NCBI GenBank assembly: GCA_015068135.1
Contig: SVLB01000010.1
Location: 1 to 62,029, forward strand
Direction: 5' to 3'
DNA: 62,029 bases
Source of the DNA: Oscillospiraceae bacterium
GTDB lineage: Bacteria; Bacillota; Clostridia; Oscillospirales; Oscillospiraceae
Shown: in pieces, positions 8,270 through 17,145 of the stretch
Numbering within the stretch: position 1 is the stretch's first letter
How the letters are laid out: each line of letters starts with the position of its first letter
Program-made: the position numbers and the translations under genes
The notes under the pieces: model-generated
Databases searched by the model: none
The model's input: only the letters and a program-made list of their open reading frames with translations
Told to the model about the DNA's origin: nothing

Positions 8270-8316
8270 GCCTTAAAAAACAGCATTGCACCCATTCCAA
8301 TTTGGAATGGGTGCAA
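8270..8316 (-). terminator. Rho-independent terminator of the LysR gene
   Basis: A perfect 16-bp stem (ATTGCACCCATTCCAA and its complement, 8285-8316) is followed on the minus strand by a T run (complement of 8273-8280). It ends the LysR transcript 16 bases after its stop. Confidence 0.75.
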
Positions 8317-8331
8317 TCGTTTTCATGAATA

Positions 8332-9261
8332 TCATTCCGCATAGGCCACTTCATTGCGGCGCAGATAGAGAATGTCCATAAAGGCGCGGTCCAGGCGGCT
8401 GAACCGATAACCGGAGCGGTAAATGAGGAAATCCTCAAAATTTCCCACACCGGCACATTTGCGCTGGATCAGACCGTTGCCCTGAAGCACTGCCTCCGGC
8501 TGCGGCGCTACCCACATATAGGCCCTGGAGTTGCTCCGGAGAAGATCAAACATGGTTCCCCGGTCGTATACCAGCACCCGCTTGGGATTGCGCAGATCTC
8601 CGGAAACAGCCTTAGCTTCACTGATGCGGATATAAGGTACTTCCTCATCTCCGAGAACGATCTCCACATAGGGAAGCAGATCCTCCGCCTTCATGCCTTT
8701 TTGCTGGGCCATGGGATGATCCTGGCGCATCAGAGCCACATAGTCGGAACGCCATACGGATTCATAATGCAGATCCTTTTCCCCGAAGGCCTTGAGAAAA
8801 TACTCCCGGTCCTCTTCCCGGCAGCGGATGATGCCCAGGACAAAATGCCCCTCCGCCACCGCATCAATGGTGTGGATGGCATCGCCCTCCAAAATATCGA
8901 TCTCCATGTCCGTATCCCCGTCAAAGGTACTGACAAATTCCGATACCGCCCGGGCAATATAGCTGGCTCTGGGAATCGCCAGGCTGAACAGCTGATGGGT
9001 GGTGTCCTCTTTTTGAAGAGCCTGCTCCATTTTCTGAACCTGGGCAGCGATCTTCCGGGCATGGGCCAAAAACTCCAACCCTCTGTGGGTAGGAACAACG
9101 CCCCTGGAGGTCCGCTTGAACACCGCAAAGCCCACGGTCTCCTCCATATCCTTAATGGCCTTACTCAAGGTAGGCTGGCTCATAAACAAATTACTGGCCG
9201 CCTGGGTAATGGAGCCGGTCTTCTCCACCTCCAGGGCATAACGAAAATATTGGGTATGCAT
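8332..9261 (-). CDS. LysR-family transcriptional regulator
   Basis: A 309-residue regulator. It has an N-terminal winged helix-turn-helix (GSITQAASNLFMSQPTLSKA, residues about 15-34, then EETVGFAVFKRTSRGVVPT) and a C-terminal periplasmic-binding-protein-like effector domain. ATG 9261 follows GGGGGA and gives the usual family N-terminus; the frame extends 11 codons more without support. It is encoded alone, same strand as the hdr-flx operon and upstream of it, so control of that operon is possible but not shown. The effector is unknown. Confidence 0.85.
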   Translation of the reverse strand: MHTQYFRYALEVEKTGSITQAASNLFMSQPTLSKAIKDMEETVGFAVFKRTSRGVVPTHRGLEFLAHARKIAAQVQKMEQALQKEDTTHQLFSLAIPRASYIARAVSEFVSTFDGDTDMEIDILEGDAIHTIDAVAEGHFVLGIIRCREEDREYFLKAFGEKDLHYESVWRSDYVALMRQDHPMAQQKGMKAEDLLPYVEIVLGDEEVPYIRISEAKAVSGDLRNPKRVLVYDRGTMFDLLRSNSRAYMWVAPQPEAVLQGNGLIQRKCAGVGNFEDFLIYRSGYRFSRLDRAFMDILYLRRNEVAYAE

Positions 9262-9432
9262 CCACAATCCCCCTTTTTTCGCATTATACCACACAATTCA
9301 ACAGGACGCAATATCTCCAATATCTTATATCTCATATCTACTATCTTGCATCTGCAAAGATGTACGTTTGCGGTGGGGACACAAGCCCCCACGGTTTCGC
9401 ATAAGCAACGCCGATCACAGCCGTGTTAAAAG

Positions 9433-9460
9433 AGGGGTTGAAGCAATTGCTTCAACCCCT
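9433..9460 (-). terminator. Terminator of the rubrerythrin operon
   Basis: A perfect inverted repeat AGGGGTTGAAGCAA/TTGCTTCAACCCCT is followed on the minus strand by a T-rich stretch, 18 bases beyond the rubrerythrin stop. Confidence 0.8.
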
Positions 9461-9478
9461 CCAACAGGTCTTATTATC

Positions 9479-10072
9479 TTACTTGAAGTAACGCTCCAGC
9501 AGGCCCTTCAGGGCAACGCCATGGCGAGCCTCGTCGCGGGCCATCTCATGGACGGTGTCGTGGATGGCATCCAGGCCGTTCTTCTTGGCGCAGCTTGCCA
9601 GGTCGAACTTGCCCTGGGTAGCGCCAAACTCGCAGTCTACACGCCATGCCAGGTTATCCTTGGTGGTGGCCTTCATGTTGGGCTCCAGGTCCTCGCCCAG
9701 AAGCTCTGCGAACTTAGCGGCGTGCTCAGCCTCCTCATAGGCAGCCTTCTCCCAGTACAGACCAATCTCGGGATAGCCCTCGCGGTGTGCGATACGGGCC
9801 ATGCACAGGTACATACCCACTTCGCTGCACTCGCCCTGGAAGTTTGCCATCAGCTGATCGAAGATATACTTCTTGTCTTCTGCGGAGATATCGGGGTTAT
9901 TCTTCACGGTCTGGGCGTACACGCCGTACTCGTGGACAGCGGCCAGCTTCTGCTCACCCTTCTGCTCCACGAACTTGGAAGCGGGAACCTTGCAGACAGG
10001 GCACTTGAAATCAGCGGCCAACTCCTCGGCAGTGTGAACGTAACCGCAAACAGAACATACAAACTTTTTCAT
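9479..10072 (-). CDS. Reverse rubrerythrin (N-terminal rubredoxin domain, peroxide reductase)
   Basis: A 197-residue protein. A rubredoxin-type iron site comes first (C6, C9, C24, C27) and is followed by a ferritin-like di-iron four-helix bundle ([25 protein letters not shown]). In ordinary rubrerythrin the order is opposite; this order defines the reverse rubrerythrins of clostridia, which reduce hydrogen peroxide with electrons from NADH via rubredoxin. The start at 10072 has GGAGG eight bases before it. It is downstream of a PerR-like regulator and a mini-rubredoxin that could be its electron donor, all behind one Fur/PerR box. Confidence 0.92.
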   Translation of the reverse strand: MKKFVCSVCGYVHTAEELAADFKCPVCKVPASKFVEQKGEQKLAAVHEYGVYAQTVKNNPDISAEDKKYIFDQLMANFQGECSEVGMYLCMARIAHREGYPEIGLYWEKAAYEEAEHAAKFAELLGEDLEPNMKATTKDNLAWRVDCEFGATQGKFDLASCAKKNGLDAIHDTVHEMARDEARHGVALKGLLERYFK

Positions 10073-10114
10073 AATCATTTCCTCCAAAACTCAATTTATA
10101 TTTGATTTCGTATT

Positions 10115-10234
10115 TTATTCTTTAACTTCTTCAAACTGGTCGGGACCAACGCCGCAGAGGGGGCACTCGAAATCCTCGGGCAGCTCGTCGCCCTCGTAAA
10201 CATAGTCACAAACCGTACAAACGAACTTTTTCAT
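10115..10234 (-). CDS. Small rubredoxin-like protein (39 aa)
   Basis: A 39-residue protein, [20 protein letters not shown] and onward, with both CxxC pairs of a rubredoxin iron site (C6, C9, C24, C27). It is shorter than a standard 52-54-residue rubredoxin and closely resembles the N-terminal domain of the neighbouring reverse rubrerythrin. Its ATG overlaps the PerR stop (ATGA). It is likely an electron carrier for the rubrerythrin, or a regulated iron-binding peptide. The coding call rests on the perfect metal site and operon position. Confidence 0.85.
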   Translation of the reverse strand: MKKFVCTVCDYVYEGDELPEDFECPLCGVGPDQFEEVKE

Positions 10235-10644
10235 GCTGTTTCACCGCTTTCTTTCACAATATTACATTGGGGGCAGATGCCGGTAAAGCTCAACTGGCAT
10301 CCTTCTATGGTTCCGCCGCACTGGGCGGCCGCCTGACTGACCAGGCTTGGGGGGATCTCCAGTTCCATCAGGTCTGCCACCGCGTTACAGTGGGTGCAGA
10401 TAAAATGGACATGGGGCTGGGTGTTGGCATCGAAGCGTTCCACACCATCCACCGTGGCAATTACGCTGGCTTTCCCCTGCTGACAGAACAGCTTCAGATT
10501 CCGGTAGACCGTTCCCATGGAAAGGTCCGGGATCTGGGGCTTGAGCTGGGTAAAAACCGTCTCTGCGGAGGGGTGGGCGCGGGTATCGCACAGATATTCA
10601 TATATGGCACTGCGCTTTTTGAAATGCTTTCCGCCGGGCTCCAT
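10231..10644 (-). CDS. perR: Fur-family regulator, PerR-like
   Basis: A 137-residue Fur-superfamily protein. It has a winged helix ([20 protein letters not shown], then [11 protein letters not shown]), a regulatory metal region DAN...HVHFICTHC and a second CPQC. The two CxxC pairs form the structural zinc site common to PerR and Fur. Gene order with rubredoxin and rubrerythrin supports peroxide sensing. The near-perfect box in its own promoter indicates autoregulation. PerR and Fur cannot be separated with certainty by eye. Confidence 0.85.
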   Translation of the reverse strand: MEPGGKHFKKRSAIYEYLCDTRAHPSAETVFTQLKPQIPDLSMGTVYRNLKLFCQQGKASVIATVDGVERFDANTQPHVHFICTHCNAVADLMELEIPPSLVSQAAAQCGGTIEGCQLSFTGICPQCNIVKESGETA

Positions 10645-10666
10645 CGGATCACCTCTCGTTTCTATT

Positions 10667-10721
10667 TGAGAATGATTATCATTTACAACTAGAATATAAC
10701 ACAGAGATCTTCCGTTGTCAA
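10667..10721 (-). promoter_or_regulatory. perR-rubrerythrin promoter with Fur/PerR box
   Basis: On the minus strand TTGACA (10716-10721), a 17-bp spacer and TATATT (10693-10698) form an almost consensus sigma-A promoter. Immediately downstream, 10667-10681 is a 15-bp 7-1-7 palindrome that differs in one base from TGATAATNATTATCA (written on the plus strand, TGAGAATGATTATCA). A repressor bound there would block initiation. Confidence 0.85.
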
Positions 10722-10748
10722 TAGGAAATTTTCAAAATCCGAAAAAAA

Positions 10749-12104
10749 TTAGTTTTCTGCGGTCGTTACCTGATAATCACTGGGATACAGGCAAACAAAG
10801 GGCTCTTTGGCAACCTTCTGCCGGAACTCTGCCTTGGCTGTTTCCAAAAGCGCAGGATCCGACATGACCCGACTGCCGAAGATCGCCATGATCTTCGCCG
10901 CGTAGAGCATCCCCTTCAGGCCAATGGAGTGACCGGAGCAGGCCGTCGCCTGCCAGCTATGGCCCACGCACGCTGTATTTCTGCAGGCAGTATAGAAGAA
11001 CACACCGGGAGAAACATGCTGTACATCTCCCACATCCGAAGATCCGCCGCTGGAACCAAAGGTTTTGGGCGTAACACCGCCGGGGAAAAGATGGTTCGTC
11101 AGCTCAGGATCGTCATTGAGGGCTTCGGCAAAGGCCAGCTCTTCCTCCGTCCAGGGCTCCTGGGGTTCTGTCTGCAAAATTTCATAGAGTACATCGCACA
11201 GGGTATGATTGGGCATGGTGGGATAACAGCCGCCCTGATCCTCGATCTGCAGCTCAGTATGGGTCATCAGTGCCGCACCACGGGCAACATCCAGCATACG
11301 CTCGTACACTTCATTTAAGGTCTTCACCGTAGCGGCGCGGACATAATACCAGCCGGATGCCGAATCGGGTACAATATTGGGGGCTGTACCGCCCTGGGTG
11401 ATCACATAATGCATCCGGACCGTGGTAGGTACATGCTCCCGCAGATAATTGATACCCACATTGGTCAGCTCTACCGCATCCAGGGCACTGCGCCCCTGAT
11501 GGGGCATGGTCCCCGCATGGGCCGAACGGCCCTTAAAGTGCAGTCGGAAGCCCCGCAGGGCGGCAGAGGTGCCATAGCTGACCGTATTACGGGAATAGGG
11601 ATGGAAGGAAATATTGAAATCCACATCGTCAAACAGATGCTCCCGGGCCATCAGTCCCTTGCCTCGATGCTCTTCCTCTCCGGGACAACCAAAGAACACC
11701 ACCGTACCGGAGATCTTTCCCAGTTCGATAAGCTTCTTCATTGCAATGGCGGCGCCAACATGGGCAGCGCCCAGCAGATTGTGACTGCAGCCGTGTCCCA
11801 TACCGCCGGGCTCAACGGGCTCCCGCACCGCAGACACCTTTTGGCTCAGTCCCGGCAGGGCATCATATTCCCCCAGCAAGCCATACACCGGTTTTCCACT
11901 TCCGTAAGAAGCCCGGATGGCGGTTGCCAGACCGGCAACGCCCACCTCCACCGTAAAGCCCGCATCCCGGAGCAGCTCCGCTGTCCACCGGCAGGCCTTA
12001 TATTCGGCATTGGCGCCTTCGGGATTCTCCCAAATATCCATTGCCAGTTTCTCGATCCTGGATCTCCACTGAGTAAGCTCCGCTTCTATAATATCCCGGT
12101 ACAT
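10749..12104 (-). CDS. M20-family amidohydrolase, AbgB-like
   Basis: A 451-residue cytoplasmic metallohydrolase. GEYDALPG, GHGCSHN and GCPGEEEHRGKG carry the usual M20 metal ligands, and FHPYSRN leads into the lid domain. Length and motifs fit the p-aminobenzoyl-glutamate hydrolase B / indole-acetyl-conjugate type rather than peptidases. It is third in an operon with an acetyl-diaminopimelate-type deacetylase and an aminotransferase (15-nt gap). It may remove acyl groups from folate breakdown products or from amino acids; the substrate is unknown. Confidence 0.8.
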   Translation of the reverse strand: MYRDIIEAELTQWRSRIEKLAMDIWENPEGANAEYKACRWTAELLRDAGFTVEVGVAGLATAIRASYGSGKPVYGLLGEYDALPGLSQKVSAVREPVEPGGMGHGCSHNLLGAAHVGAAIAMKKLIELGKISGTVVFFGCPGEEEHRGKGLMAREHLFDDVDFNISFHPYSRNTVSYGTSAALRGFRLHFKGRSAHAGTMPHQGRSALDAVELTNVGINYLREHVPTTVRMHYVITQGGTAPNIVPDSASGWYYVRAATVKTLNEVYERMLDVARGAALMTHTELQIEDQGGCYPTMPNHTLCDVLYEILQTEPQEPWTEEELAFAEALNDDPELTNHLFPGGVTPKTFGSSGGSSDVGDVQHVSPGVFFYTACRNTACVGHSWQATACSGHSIGLKGMLYAAKIMAIFGSRVMSDPALLETAKAEFRQKVAKEPFVCLYPSDYQVTTAEN

Positions 12105-12119
12105 TTCACACGCTCCTTT

Positions 12120-13247
12120 TTATCCTCTCTGAAGAAACGCTTCCAAACGGTCCATGGCCGTTTCCAAAGCCTTTTGGTCACAGGCGCAGGAGATACGGAT
12201 ATAGCCCTCCGCACCGAAGCAAATGCCGGGGACAGTAGCCACTCCCCCCTCCCGGATCAGCCGGGTACAGAAGGTATCGCTGTCCATTCCCGTACCGGTA
12301 ATATCCGCAAAGACATAAAAACTGCCGCCGGGCTCCGGGAAGGGCAGTCCCATTTTCTTCAGCCGTCCGCAGACATAGGATTGTCTTTGGGCATAGCTTT
12401 CCGCCATGGGAGTTATATCTGTTTTCAATGCTTCTATGCAAGCCCACTGCAAAAAAGTGGCAACGGAGGCATTCTGTGCCGCATGGAGCAGAAGCATCCG
12501 TTCCATGACAACCTTAGGGCCTGCCAGATATCCCACCCGCCAGCCGGTCATGGCATAGGGCTTGGAAAAGCTTTGGCACAAAAGCACCTGGTCCTCCAAT
12601 TCCCGGTCTGTGGACAGATCCGGTACCGGAGCGGTCGCCAGCCGGTCATACACATTGTCGCAGATCAGGAAAATATCCTTTCCCAAAACCGCAGACTTCA
12701 CAATTTCTAAAGATTCCCGGGTAAAGGTCACACCGGTGGGATTGTTGGGAGAGTTCAGCACAATGGCCCGGGTCTTGGGGGTGATCACCCTGTCCAGGTC
12801 CTCCCGGGTGATCTGAAAACCGGTTTTGGTCACATCCAGAGGAACCGTCTTTGCCCCGGCCACCGTAGCGATGGACTGATACAGAGGAAATGCCGGTGTG
12901 GGTACGATCACCTCATCTTCGGGATTCAAGATTCCCAAAAGGGCCGTAAACAGCGCTCCCGTTGCGCCGGAGGTGATCAGGATCCGGCTTTCATCGCAGG
13001 CATAGCCCCGGGCAGTTTCATATTCTGCAATGGCGGTACGCAGTTCCATGAGGCCCTGGTTGGGGGCATAGTGGGTCTGTCCCCGCTCCAAGGCTCTGAC
13101 CGCCGCGTCCCGGATAGCCTGGGGCGTATCAAAATCCGGCTCTCCGATGGTTAACATAATACATCCAGGGGTATTTTTCGCCAAATTGGTGTAGCCCCGG
13201 ATGCCGGACAGCTTCAGCCCGGACAGTTTTTCATTTAAGCTAATCAT
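12120..13247 (-). CDS. Class I/II PLP-dependent aminotransferase (probable N-acetyl-diaminopimelate aminotransferase)
   Basis: A 375-residue fold-type I aminotransferase. It shows SGATGALF, NSPNNPTG, the internal aldimine lysine in SFSKPYAMTGWRVGYL, and a C-terminal arginine in GYIRISCA. Its start overlaps the upstream M20 deacetylase by four bases (ATGA). With dapH and the deacetylase beside it, the best reading is the N-acetyl-LL-2,6-diaminopimelate aminotransferase step of lysine/peptidoglycan synthesis (PatA-like). A broader aromatic or alanine specificity remains possible. Confidence 0.8.
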   Translation of the reverse strand: MISLNEKLSGLKLSGIRGYTNLAKNTPGCIMLTIGEPDFDTPQAIRDAAVRALERGQTHYAPNQGLMELRTAIAEYETARGYACDESRILITSGATGALFTALLGILNPEDEVIVPTPAFPLYQSIATVAGAKTVPLDVTKTGFQITREDLDRVITPKTRAIVLNSPNNPTGVTFTRESLEIVKSAVLGKDIFLICDNVYDRLATAPVPDLSTDRELEDQVLLCQSFSKPYAMTGWRVGYLAGPKVVMERMLLLHAAQNASVATFLQWACIEALKTDITPMAESYAQRQSYVCGRLKKMGLPFPEPGGSFYVFADITGTGMDSDTFCTRLIREGGVATVPGICFGAEGYIRISCACDQKALETAMDRLEAFLQRG

Positions 13248-14332
13248 TGATAGTTCTCCGCAAGGGCCAGGAAGAAGTCCGCGCCCCGGTCCAGTACCTG
13301 CTCATTAAAGTCAAAATTATCCGCATGGAGAGCCGGGGTATCGCCGATGCCCAGGAAGAAGAACACACCGGGCAGGGTCTTCTGATACCAGGAAAAATCC
13401 TCAGTGATCATGCTGGGGGCCTCCAGCTCCCGGAAGTCTACCAAAGAGCGGATCTTATTGTAAAGCTTTTTCGGGTTCATTACAGGAGGATAGCCATCAT
13501 TCATATATATGGATACGGTACACCCGGAGCTGCGCTCCACAGTCTTGCCGATGGACACCAGTCCGGCCCGGAGGGAATAGAACACATCATCCTGGAAAGC
13601 ACGCAGGCTTCCCTCCATATGGGTATGACCGGAGATGGCATTGCAGACCGTTCCGGATTCCATCTTTCCGAATTTCAGAAGCCGGAATATATTTTTAGGC
13701 AGTGCCGCCTCCATTGCCATGGCTCTGCGGTAAAACTCCACACCGGCGGCCATGGCATCGATGCCCTGGTCAGCCTTGGCAATATGGGCAGAGCGACCCA
13801 CAATATCCACCTTCACCTCGCAGGAACGGCTCATCATCTCATTACAGCGGCTGTAGATCTGCCCCTCCTCCAGGCCGGGCCACAGGTGCAGGCCGAAGAT
13901 CGCCTCTACGGAATACTTCTTAAAAACGCCCGTTGCGCACAGATCCCGGGCGCCGCCGGTGGTCTCCTCCGCAGGCTGGAACACCAGCAGAACATTGCGG
14001 CTCAGCTTCTCCTTTTGATCCAGCCGACGGGCCAGCTCCAAAAGGATCGCCATATGCCCGTCATGACCGCAGGCGTGCATTCTGCCGGGATTTTCGGAGG
14101 CATAGGCAAGACCGGTATTCTCCGTAATGGGCAAAGCATCCGCATCGGAACGGAAGGCAATGGCGCTGTCCGCGCCAAAATCAAACCAGGCGCATACCGC
14201 TCCTGCCATAGGCGAAAACACCTGACAGCGCAGGCCCTCCAACTGCTGGCAGAGGTAACGCACGGTCTGCGGAAGGTCCCGGTCCAGCTCCGGGATCCGG
14301 TGTAATTGCTGTCTGTCCTGAATGATCTGCAT
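13244..14332 (-). CDS. M20D amidohydrolase, probable N-acetyldiaminopimelate deacetylase
   Basis: A 362-residue M20D enzyme: MHACGHDGHMA and VFQPAEETTGGA hold the di-metal ligands, and GRSAHIAKADQG belongs to the dimerisation domain. The family includes hippurate hydrolases and DapL-type acetyl-diaminopimelate deacetylases; the divergent neighbour dapH favours the latter. First gene of a three-gene operon with TTGACA-17-TATAAT and AGGAGG. The gene name is withheld because M20D substrate cannot be fixed by motif. Confidence 0.8.
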   Translation of the reverse strand: MQIIQDRQQLHRIPELDRDLPQTVRYLCQQLEGLRCQVFSPMAGAVCAWFDFGADSAIAFRSDADALPITENTGLAYASENPGRMHACGHDGHMAILLELARRLDQKEKLSRNVLLVFQPAEETTGGARDLCATGVFKKYSVEAIFGLHLWPGLEEGQIYSRCNEMMSRSCEVKVDIVGRSAHIAKADQGIDAMAAGVEFYRRAMAMEAALPKNIFRLLKFGKMESGTVCNAISGHTHMEGSLRAFQDDVFYSLRAGLVSIGKTVERSSGCTVSIYMNDGYPPVMNPKKLYNKIRSLVDFRELEAPSMITEDFSWYQKTLPGVFFFLGIGDTPALHADNFDFNEQVLDRGADFFLALAENYQ

Positions 14333-14361
14333 AGGATCGCCTCCTGATATAGATTGGATTT

Positions 14362-14427
14362 ATTATATTCTATTTCCCCCATCCTGTCAATTTCCTGCTT
14401 GTATTTTCCCCCCGAAGATGATACCAT
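14362..14427. promoter_or_regulatory. Divergent promoters between the deacetylase operon and dapH
   Basis: Minus strand: TTGACA (14385-14390), 17-bp spacer, TATAAT (14362-14367), driving the deacetylase operon. Plus strand: TTGTAT (14399-14404), 17-bp spacer, TACCAT (14422-14427), weaker, driving dapH. The minus-strand promoter is clear; the plus-strand one is tentative. No lysine riboswitch is recognisable in the short leaders. Confidence 0.65.
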
Positions 14428-14465
14428 AGAGGAAATACAAATTCCGGTCACAATGGAGGTAAGCT

Positions 14466-15158
14466 ATGAACGCACAGGAGATTATTGAATACATCCGCAC
14501 CAGTGAGAAAAAGACCCCGGTGAAGGTCTATGTATGGGAAAAGACCCCGGTGGATTTTCCGGGCTGCCATGTCTTCCCCGGCACAGAGGGCTGTAAGCTG
14601 GTATTCGGTGACTGGAAGGACATCGCGCCCATTCTCAGTGCCAATGAATTCATCCATATAGAAGTAGAAAACAACTGCCGCAACTCCGCCATCCCCATGC
14701 TGGATATGAAGGATATCCCCGCCCGGATCGAGCCCGGTGCCATCATCCGGGAGCAGGTGCAGATCGGCAAAAACGCCGTGATCATGATGGGCGCTGTGAT
14801 CAACATCGGTGCAGTCATCGGTGAGGGAACCATGATCGATATGGGTGCCATTTTGGGCGGACGCGCCACTGTGGGCAACAACTGTCATGTGGGCGCCGGT
14901 GCGGTCCTTGCCGGTGTGATCGAGCCTGCCTCCGCCACCCCCGTGATCGTGGAGGACAATGTGCTCATCGGTGCCAACGCTGTGGTCATTGAAGGCTGCC
15001 GCATCGGTCACGATGCGGTGGTAGCCGCCGGTGCTGTGGTGGTGGAGGATGTTGCCCCCAACACGGTGGTGGCCGGCTGCCCCGCCCGAGTCATCAAGGT
15101 CAAGGATGAGAAGACCGCTTCCAAGACCGCCCTGGTGGATGCCCTCCGGGAGCTGTGA
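14466..15158 (+). CDS. dapH: 2,3,4,5-tetrahydropyridine-2,6-dicarboxylate N-acetyltransferase
   Basis: A 230-residue left-handed beta-helix acyltransferase. It has a DapH-specific N-terminal domain ([20 protein letters not shown]) and many hexapeptide repeats ([40 protein letters not shown]), ending in [15 protein letters not shown]. It uses acetyl-CoA to make N-acetyl-L-2-amino-6-oxopimelate for diaminopimelate and lysine. Length is normal for the family. GGAGG lies seven bases before the ATG. Divergent to the aminotransferase/deacetylase operon that would supply the next two steps. Confidence 0.93.
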   Translation: MNAQEIIEYIRTSEKKTPVKVYVWEKTPVDFPGCHVFPGTEGCKLVFGDWKDIAPILSANEFIHIEVENNCRNSAIPMLDMKDIPARIEPGAIIREQVQIGKNAVIMMGAVINIGAVIGEGTMIDMGAILGGRATVGNNCHVGAGAVLAGVIEPASATPVIVEDNVLIGANAVVIEGCRIGHDAVVAAGAVVVEDVAPNTVVAGCPARVIKVKDEKTASKTALVDALREL

Positions 15159-15253
15159 TCCACACATAGGAATCATGCACCATTTTTCCTCTGCGGAATA
15201 TCTTGGAATGAGCGGCAAAGCTGCTCCATTCTATAAATCCCGGAGGTATTATC

Positions 15254-15406
15254 ATGTATAATAACGGTTTCTGCGGCGGTAACATTTGCTGGATCATCAT
15301 CCTTCTGCTCCTGTTCTGCAACGGCTGTGGCAATAGCTATGGCAACGGTTGCGGCAACTACGTCTGCGGCAACGACCGTTGCGGCAACGACTGCGGCTGC
15401 TGCTAA
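15254..15406 (+). CDS. Cys/Gly/Asn-rich 50-residue peptide with hydrophobic segment
   Basis: A 50-codon frame with a good ribosome site (GGAGG, eight bases before ATG) and its own strong terminator 13 bases after the stop. It encodes MYNNGFCGGN, a hydrophobic stretch ICWIIILLLLF, then a tail of CGN repeats with ten further cysteines (twelve in all), ending CGCC. Small proteins of this look (hydrophobic core plus Gly/Cys-rich tail) occur as sporulation or coat-associated peptides in Firmicutes, but no specific family is claimed. It could also be a metal-binding or membrane peptide. Confidence 0.7.
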   Translation: MYNNGFCGGNICWIIILLLLFCNGCGNSYGNGCGNYVCGNDRCGNDCGCC

Positions 15407-15418
15407 TGAAATAGCTTT

Positions 15419-15452
15419 GGGGGTGTTGCAAATTGCAACACCCCCATTTTTT
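15419..15452. terminator. Bidirectional terminator
   Basis: Stem GGGGGTGTTGCA/TGCAACACCCCC with a T run on the plus side. It lies between the Cys-rich peptide (plus) and the first ceramidase gene (minus), whose stop is about 14 bases beyond it. Confidence 0.8.
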
Positions 15453-15465
15453 GGGTTCTTTGGAA

Positions 15466-16977
15466 TTACTCTGCGGTTTTAATATCCGTAAGCAGCTTCA
15501 GCATGGTGTCCCGGATGGCTTCGCCGCAGCCGGGCTTGAAGTAGCAGCAGTCAGACTCGTAACAGGTGTACTCGAAGCCGTAAGCAGAGGGGATATAGCC
15601 TCTTTGCCCGTTGGAATAGCCCAGGAACATCAGGTTCTCAAAGGGCGCGGTTTCTCCCAGGTCCTCAATGAGCGTATCGAACAGCTCATTGGGTGCAGTG
15701 GTCAAAGCGAAGCTGTCGCCAATGCAAATGGCATTGATCTCCACATCCATGGTCTCAGGCTTGCCATACCGGATGGCGATCATTTCCGCATGGTAGGGAC
15801 TGCGGATGCCAAAGGGTGCGCCCATCTGCTTTGCCATATCCATATCGCCGCTTTGGGTGAAGAAGGTATGGATCTCCTTGGCCTTGTAGTACAGAGGATC
15901 GTCGGCATGGTTGACCTCCAGGATCAGAAGTTCCTGGGCGGTACGGATGGTACCGGTCTCGATCTTCTTGGCATTGGCAAGACCTTCCATGGCATACTGG
16001 CTCAAAAGATAGCCATGCTCCAAATAGTCCATTGCCTGGTTTTCCGCACTGATCCGGCTTTTTGCATTCATATTGCCGGCGGCACCCTGGAAGTACAAAA
16101 ACTGGCAGTTTGCCTGCTTTTCTATCGCTGTGCGGAAGGAGCCAACATAGTCTGCAGACAGATCATACTTGGTACGTCCACCGGTCAGGGTGGCGTGGGC
16201 GCGCCAGTTGGCGACCACGATGTCCTTCTGCCCCTCACGGGTGATCTTCAGTAGATGCATGGTGGTGTCCGGCTGGGTGGCATGGGCGGTGGTGCTGTCC
16301 AGCACCTCCGTACCGAAGTTATCGCCAAAGAACAGGGTCTCCCCGTCCGCATTGGTATAGGTATAGTGCCGGACAAAGTTCAGTCCCTCGGTCTCGGCAG
16401 AGCCCGCATACAGCTGGGCCGGCTTCATATCTGCCAAAGCCTCCAGGGCCACCTGAAGCAAACGGGGGTTGAGATACTCCACATAGGAGATAATGGCCGG
16501 ATGGGTCCTGGCCAGGATATCCGGACCGGAGTGGGTGTGGGTGCCGCTGAAGGAGATCCGGCTCTCGGGAATGCCGGTAACCTGGGAGATCAGGGGACGC
16601 ACCGCCTTCACCGTGTCATCGGAAGCACGCTGCAGGTCCATTCCGATCAGGACCACCGTATTGCCTTCCCCATCGGTCATCGCCAAAGCCGTGGCATACA
16701 GATTATCCAGGAAGGTCTGGGACATACGCTCCGAGCTTCGGCCAAAGCCGGCCATAGGCACGGAGGTCTGAGGGGTAATATCGATCCGGGAATAGCCTAC
16801 GGAAAATTCCGTGGCTTCATTCATGGTCTTGACCGCCAGATCTACCGCGGTGGCAGCTTCCGTAGCCGCGGTCGTCTGGGGTTCTTCTGTGGTCTTTGGG
16901 GTATCTCCGCCCCCACCGCAGGCGCACAGGCCCACAAGCATCGCCACAAGTAACAGCAAGCCAACCGTTCTTTTCAT
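15466..16977 (-). CDS. Neutral/alkaline ceramidase-family lipoprotein (copy 1)
   Basis: A 503-residue lipoprotein. The signal peptide ends in lipobox LCAC (Cys20) and is followed by a Thr/Glu-rich linker to about residue 45. The rest is the neutral ceramidase N-terminal-type domain: SVGYSRIDITPQ, zinc ligand region GTHTHSGPD (H147/H149), NWRAHAT, PNELFDT and GYSNGQRGYIPS carry the His, His, Glu and Tyr ligands of the family. The segment where characterised ceramidases have their active-site Ser reads GAAGNMNAKS, with Asn at the aligned place by eye. It probably hydrolyses an amide-linked lipid or similar compound outside the cell; ceramide itself is unproven. The best relative in the window is the gene at 20134. 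Confidence 0.85.
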   Translation of the reverse strand: MKRTVGLLLLVAMLVGLCACGGGGDTPKTTEEPQTTAATEAATAVDLAVKTMNEATEFSVGYSRIDITPQTSVPMAGFGRSSERMSQTFLDNLYATALAMTDGEGNTVVLIGMDLQRASDDTVKAVRPLISQVTGIPESRISFSGTHTHSGPDILARTHPAIISYVEYLNPRLLQVALEALADMKPAQLYAGSAETEGLNFVRHYTYTNADGETLFFGDNFGTEVLDSTTAHATQPDTTMHLLKITREGQKDIVVANWRAHATLTGGRTKYDLSADYVGSFRTAIEKQANCQFLYFQGAAGNMNAKSRISAENQAMDYLEHGYLLSQYAMEGLANAKKIETGTIRTAQELLILEVNHADDPLYYKAKEIHTFFTQSGDMDMAKQMGAPFGIRSPYHAEMIAIRYGKPETMDVEINAICIGDSFALTTAPNELFDTLIEDLGETAPFENLMFLGYSNGQRGYIPSAYGFEYTCYESDCCYFKPGCGEAIRDTMLKLLTDIKTAE

Positions 16978-17052
16978 AGCATCGGTCTCCTTTCGTAAAA
17001 AAAGCAGAAGACGCCCCTTTTGACATTCTCCTGCTCTCCAATCTCTAAAAAA

Positions 17053-17080
17053 ATTATAGCATAACCTTGGGGAAAATCAA
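17053..17080 (-). promoter_or_regulatory. Promoter of ceramidase copy 1
   Basis: Minus strand TTGATT (17075-17080), 16-bp spacer, extended TGCTATAAT (-10 at 17053-17058). The same extended -10 occurs before ceramidase copy 2. Confidence 0.65.
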
Positions 17081-17145
17081 GTAAAATCCACAGATTGCGT
17101 AACAATACGAAAAAACCGTAAAATATCGAAAAAACAATTTATAGT

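Noticed and set aside
8000..8328. 109-codon plus-strand frame over the inverted-repeat element
   Set aside because: The reading passes through palindromes only; no ribosome site and no protein-like composition.
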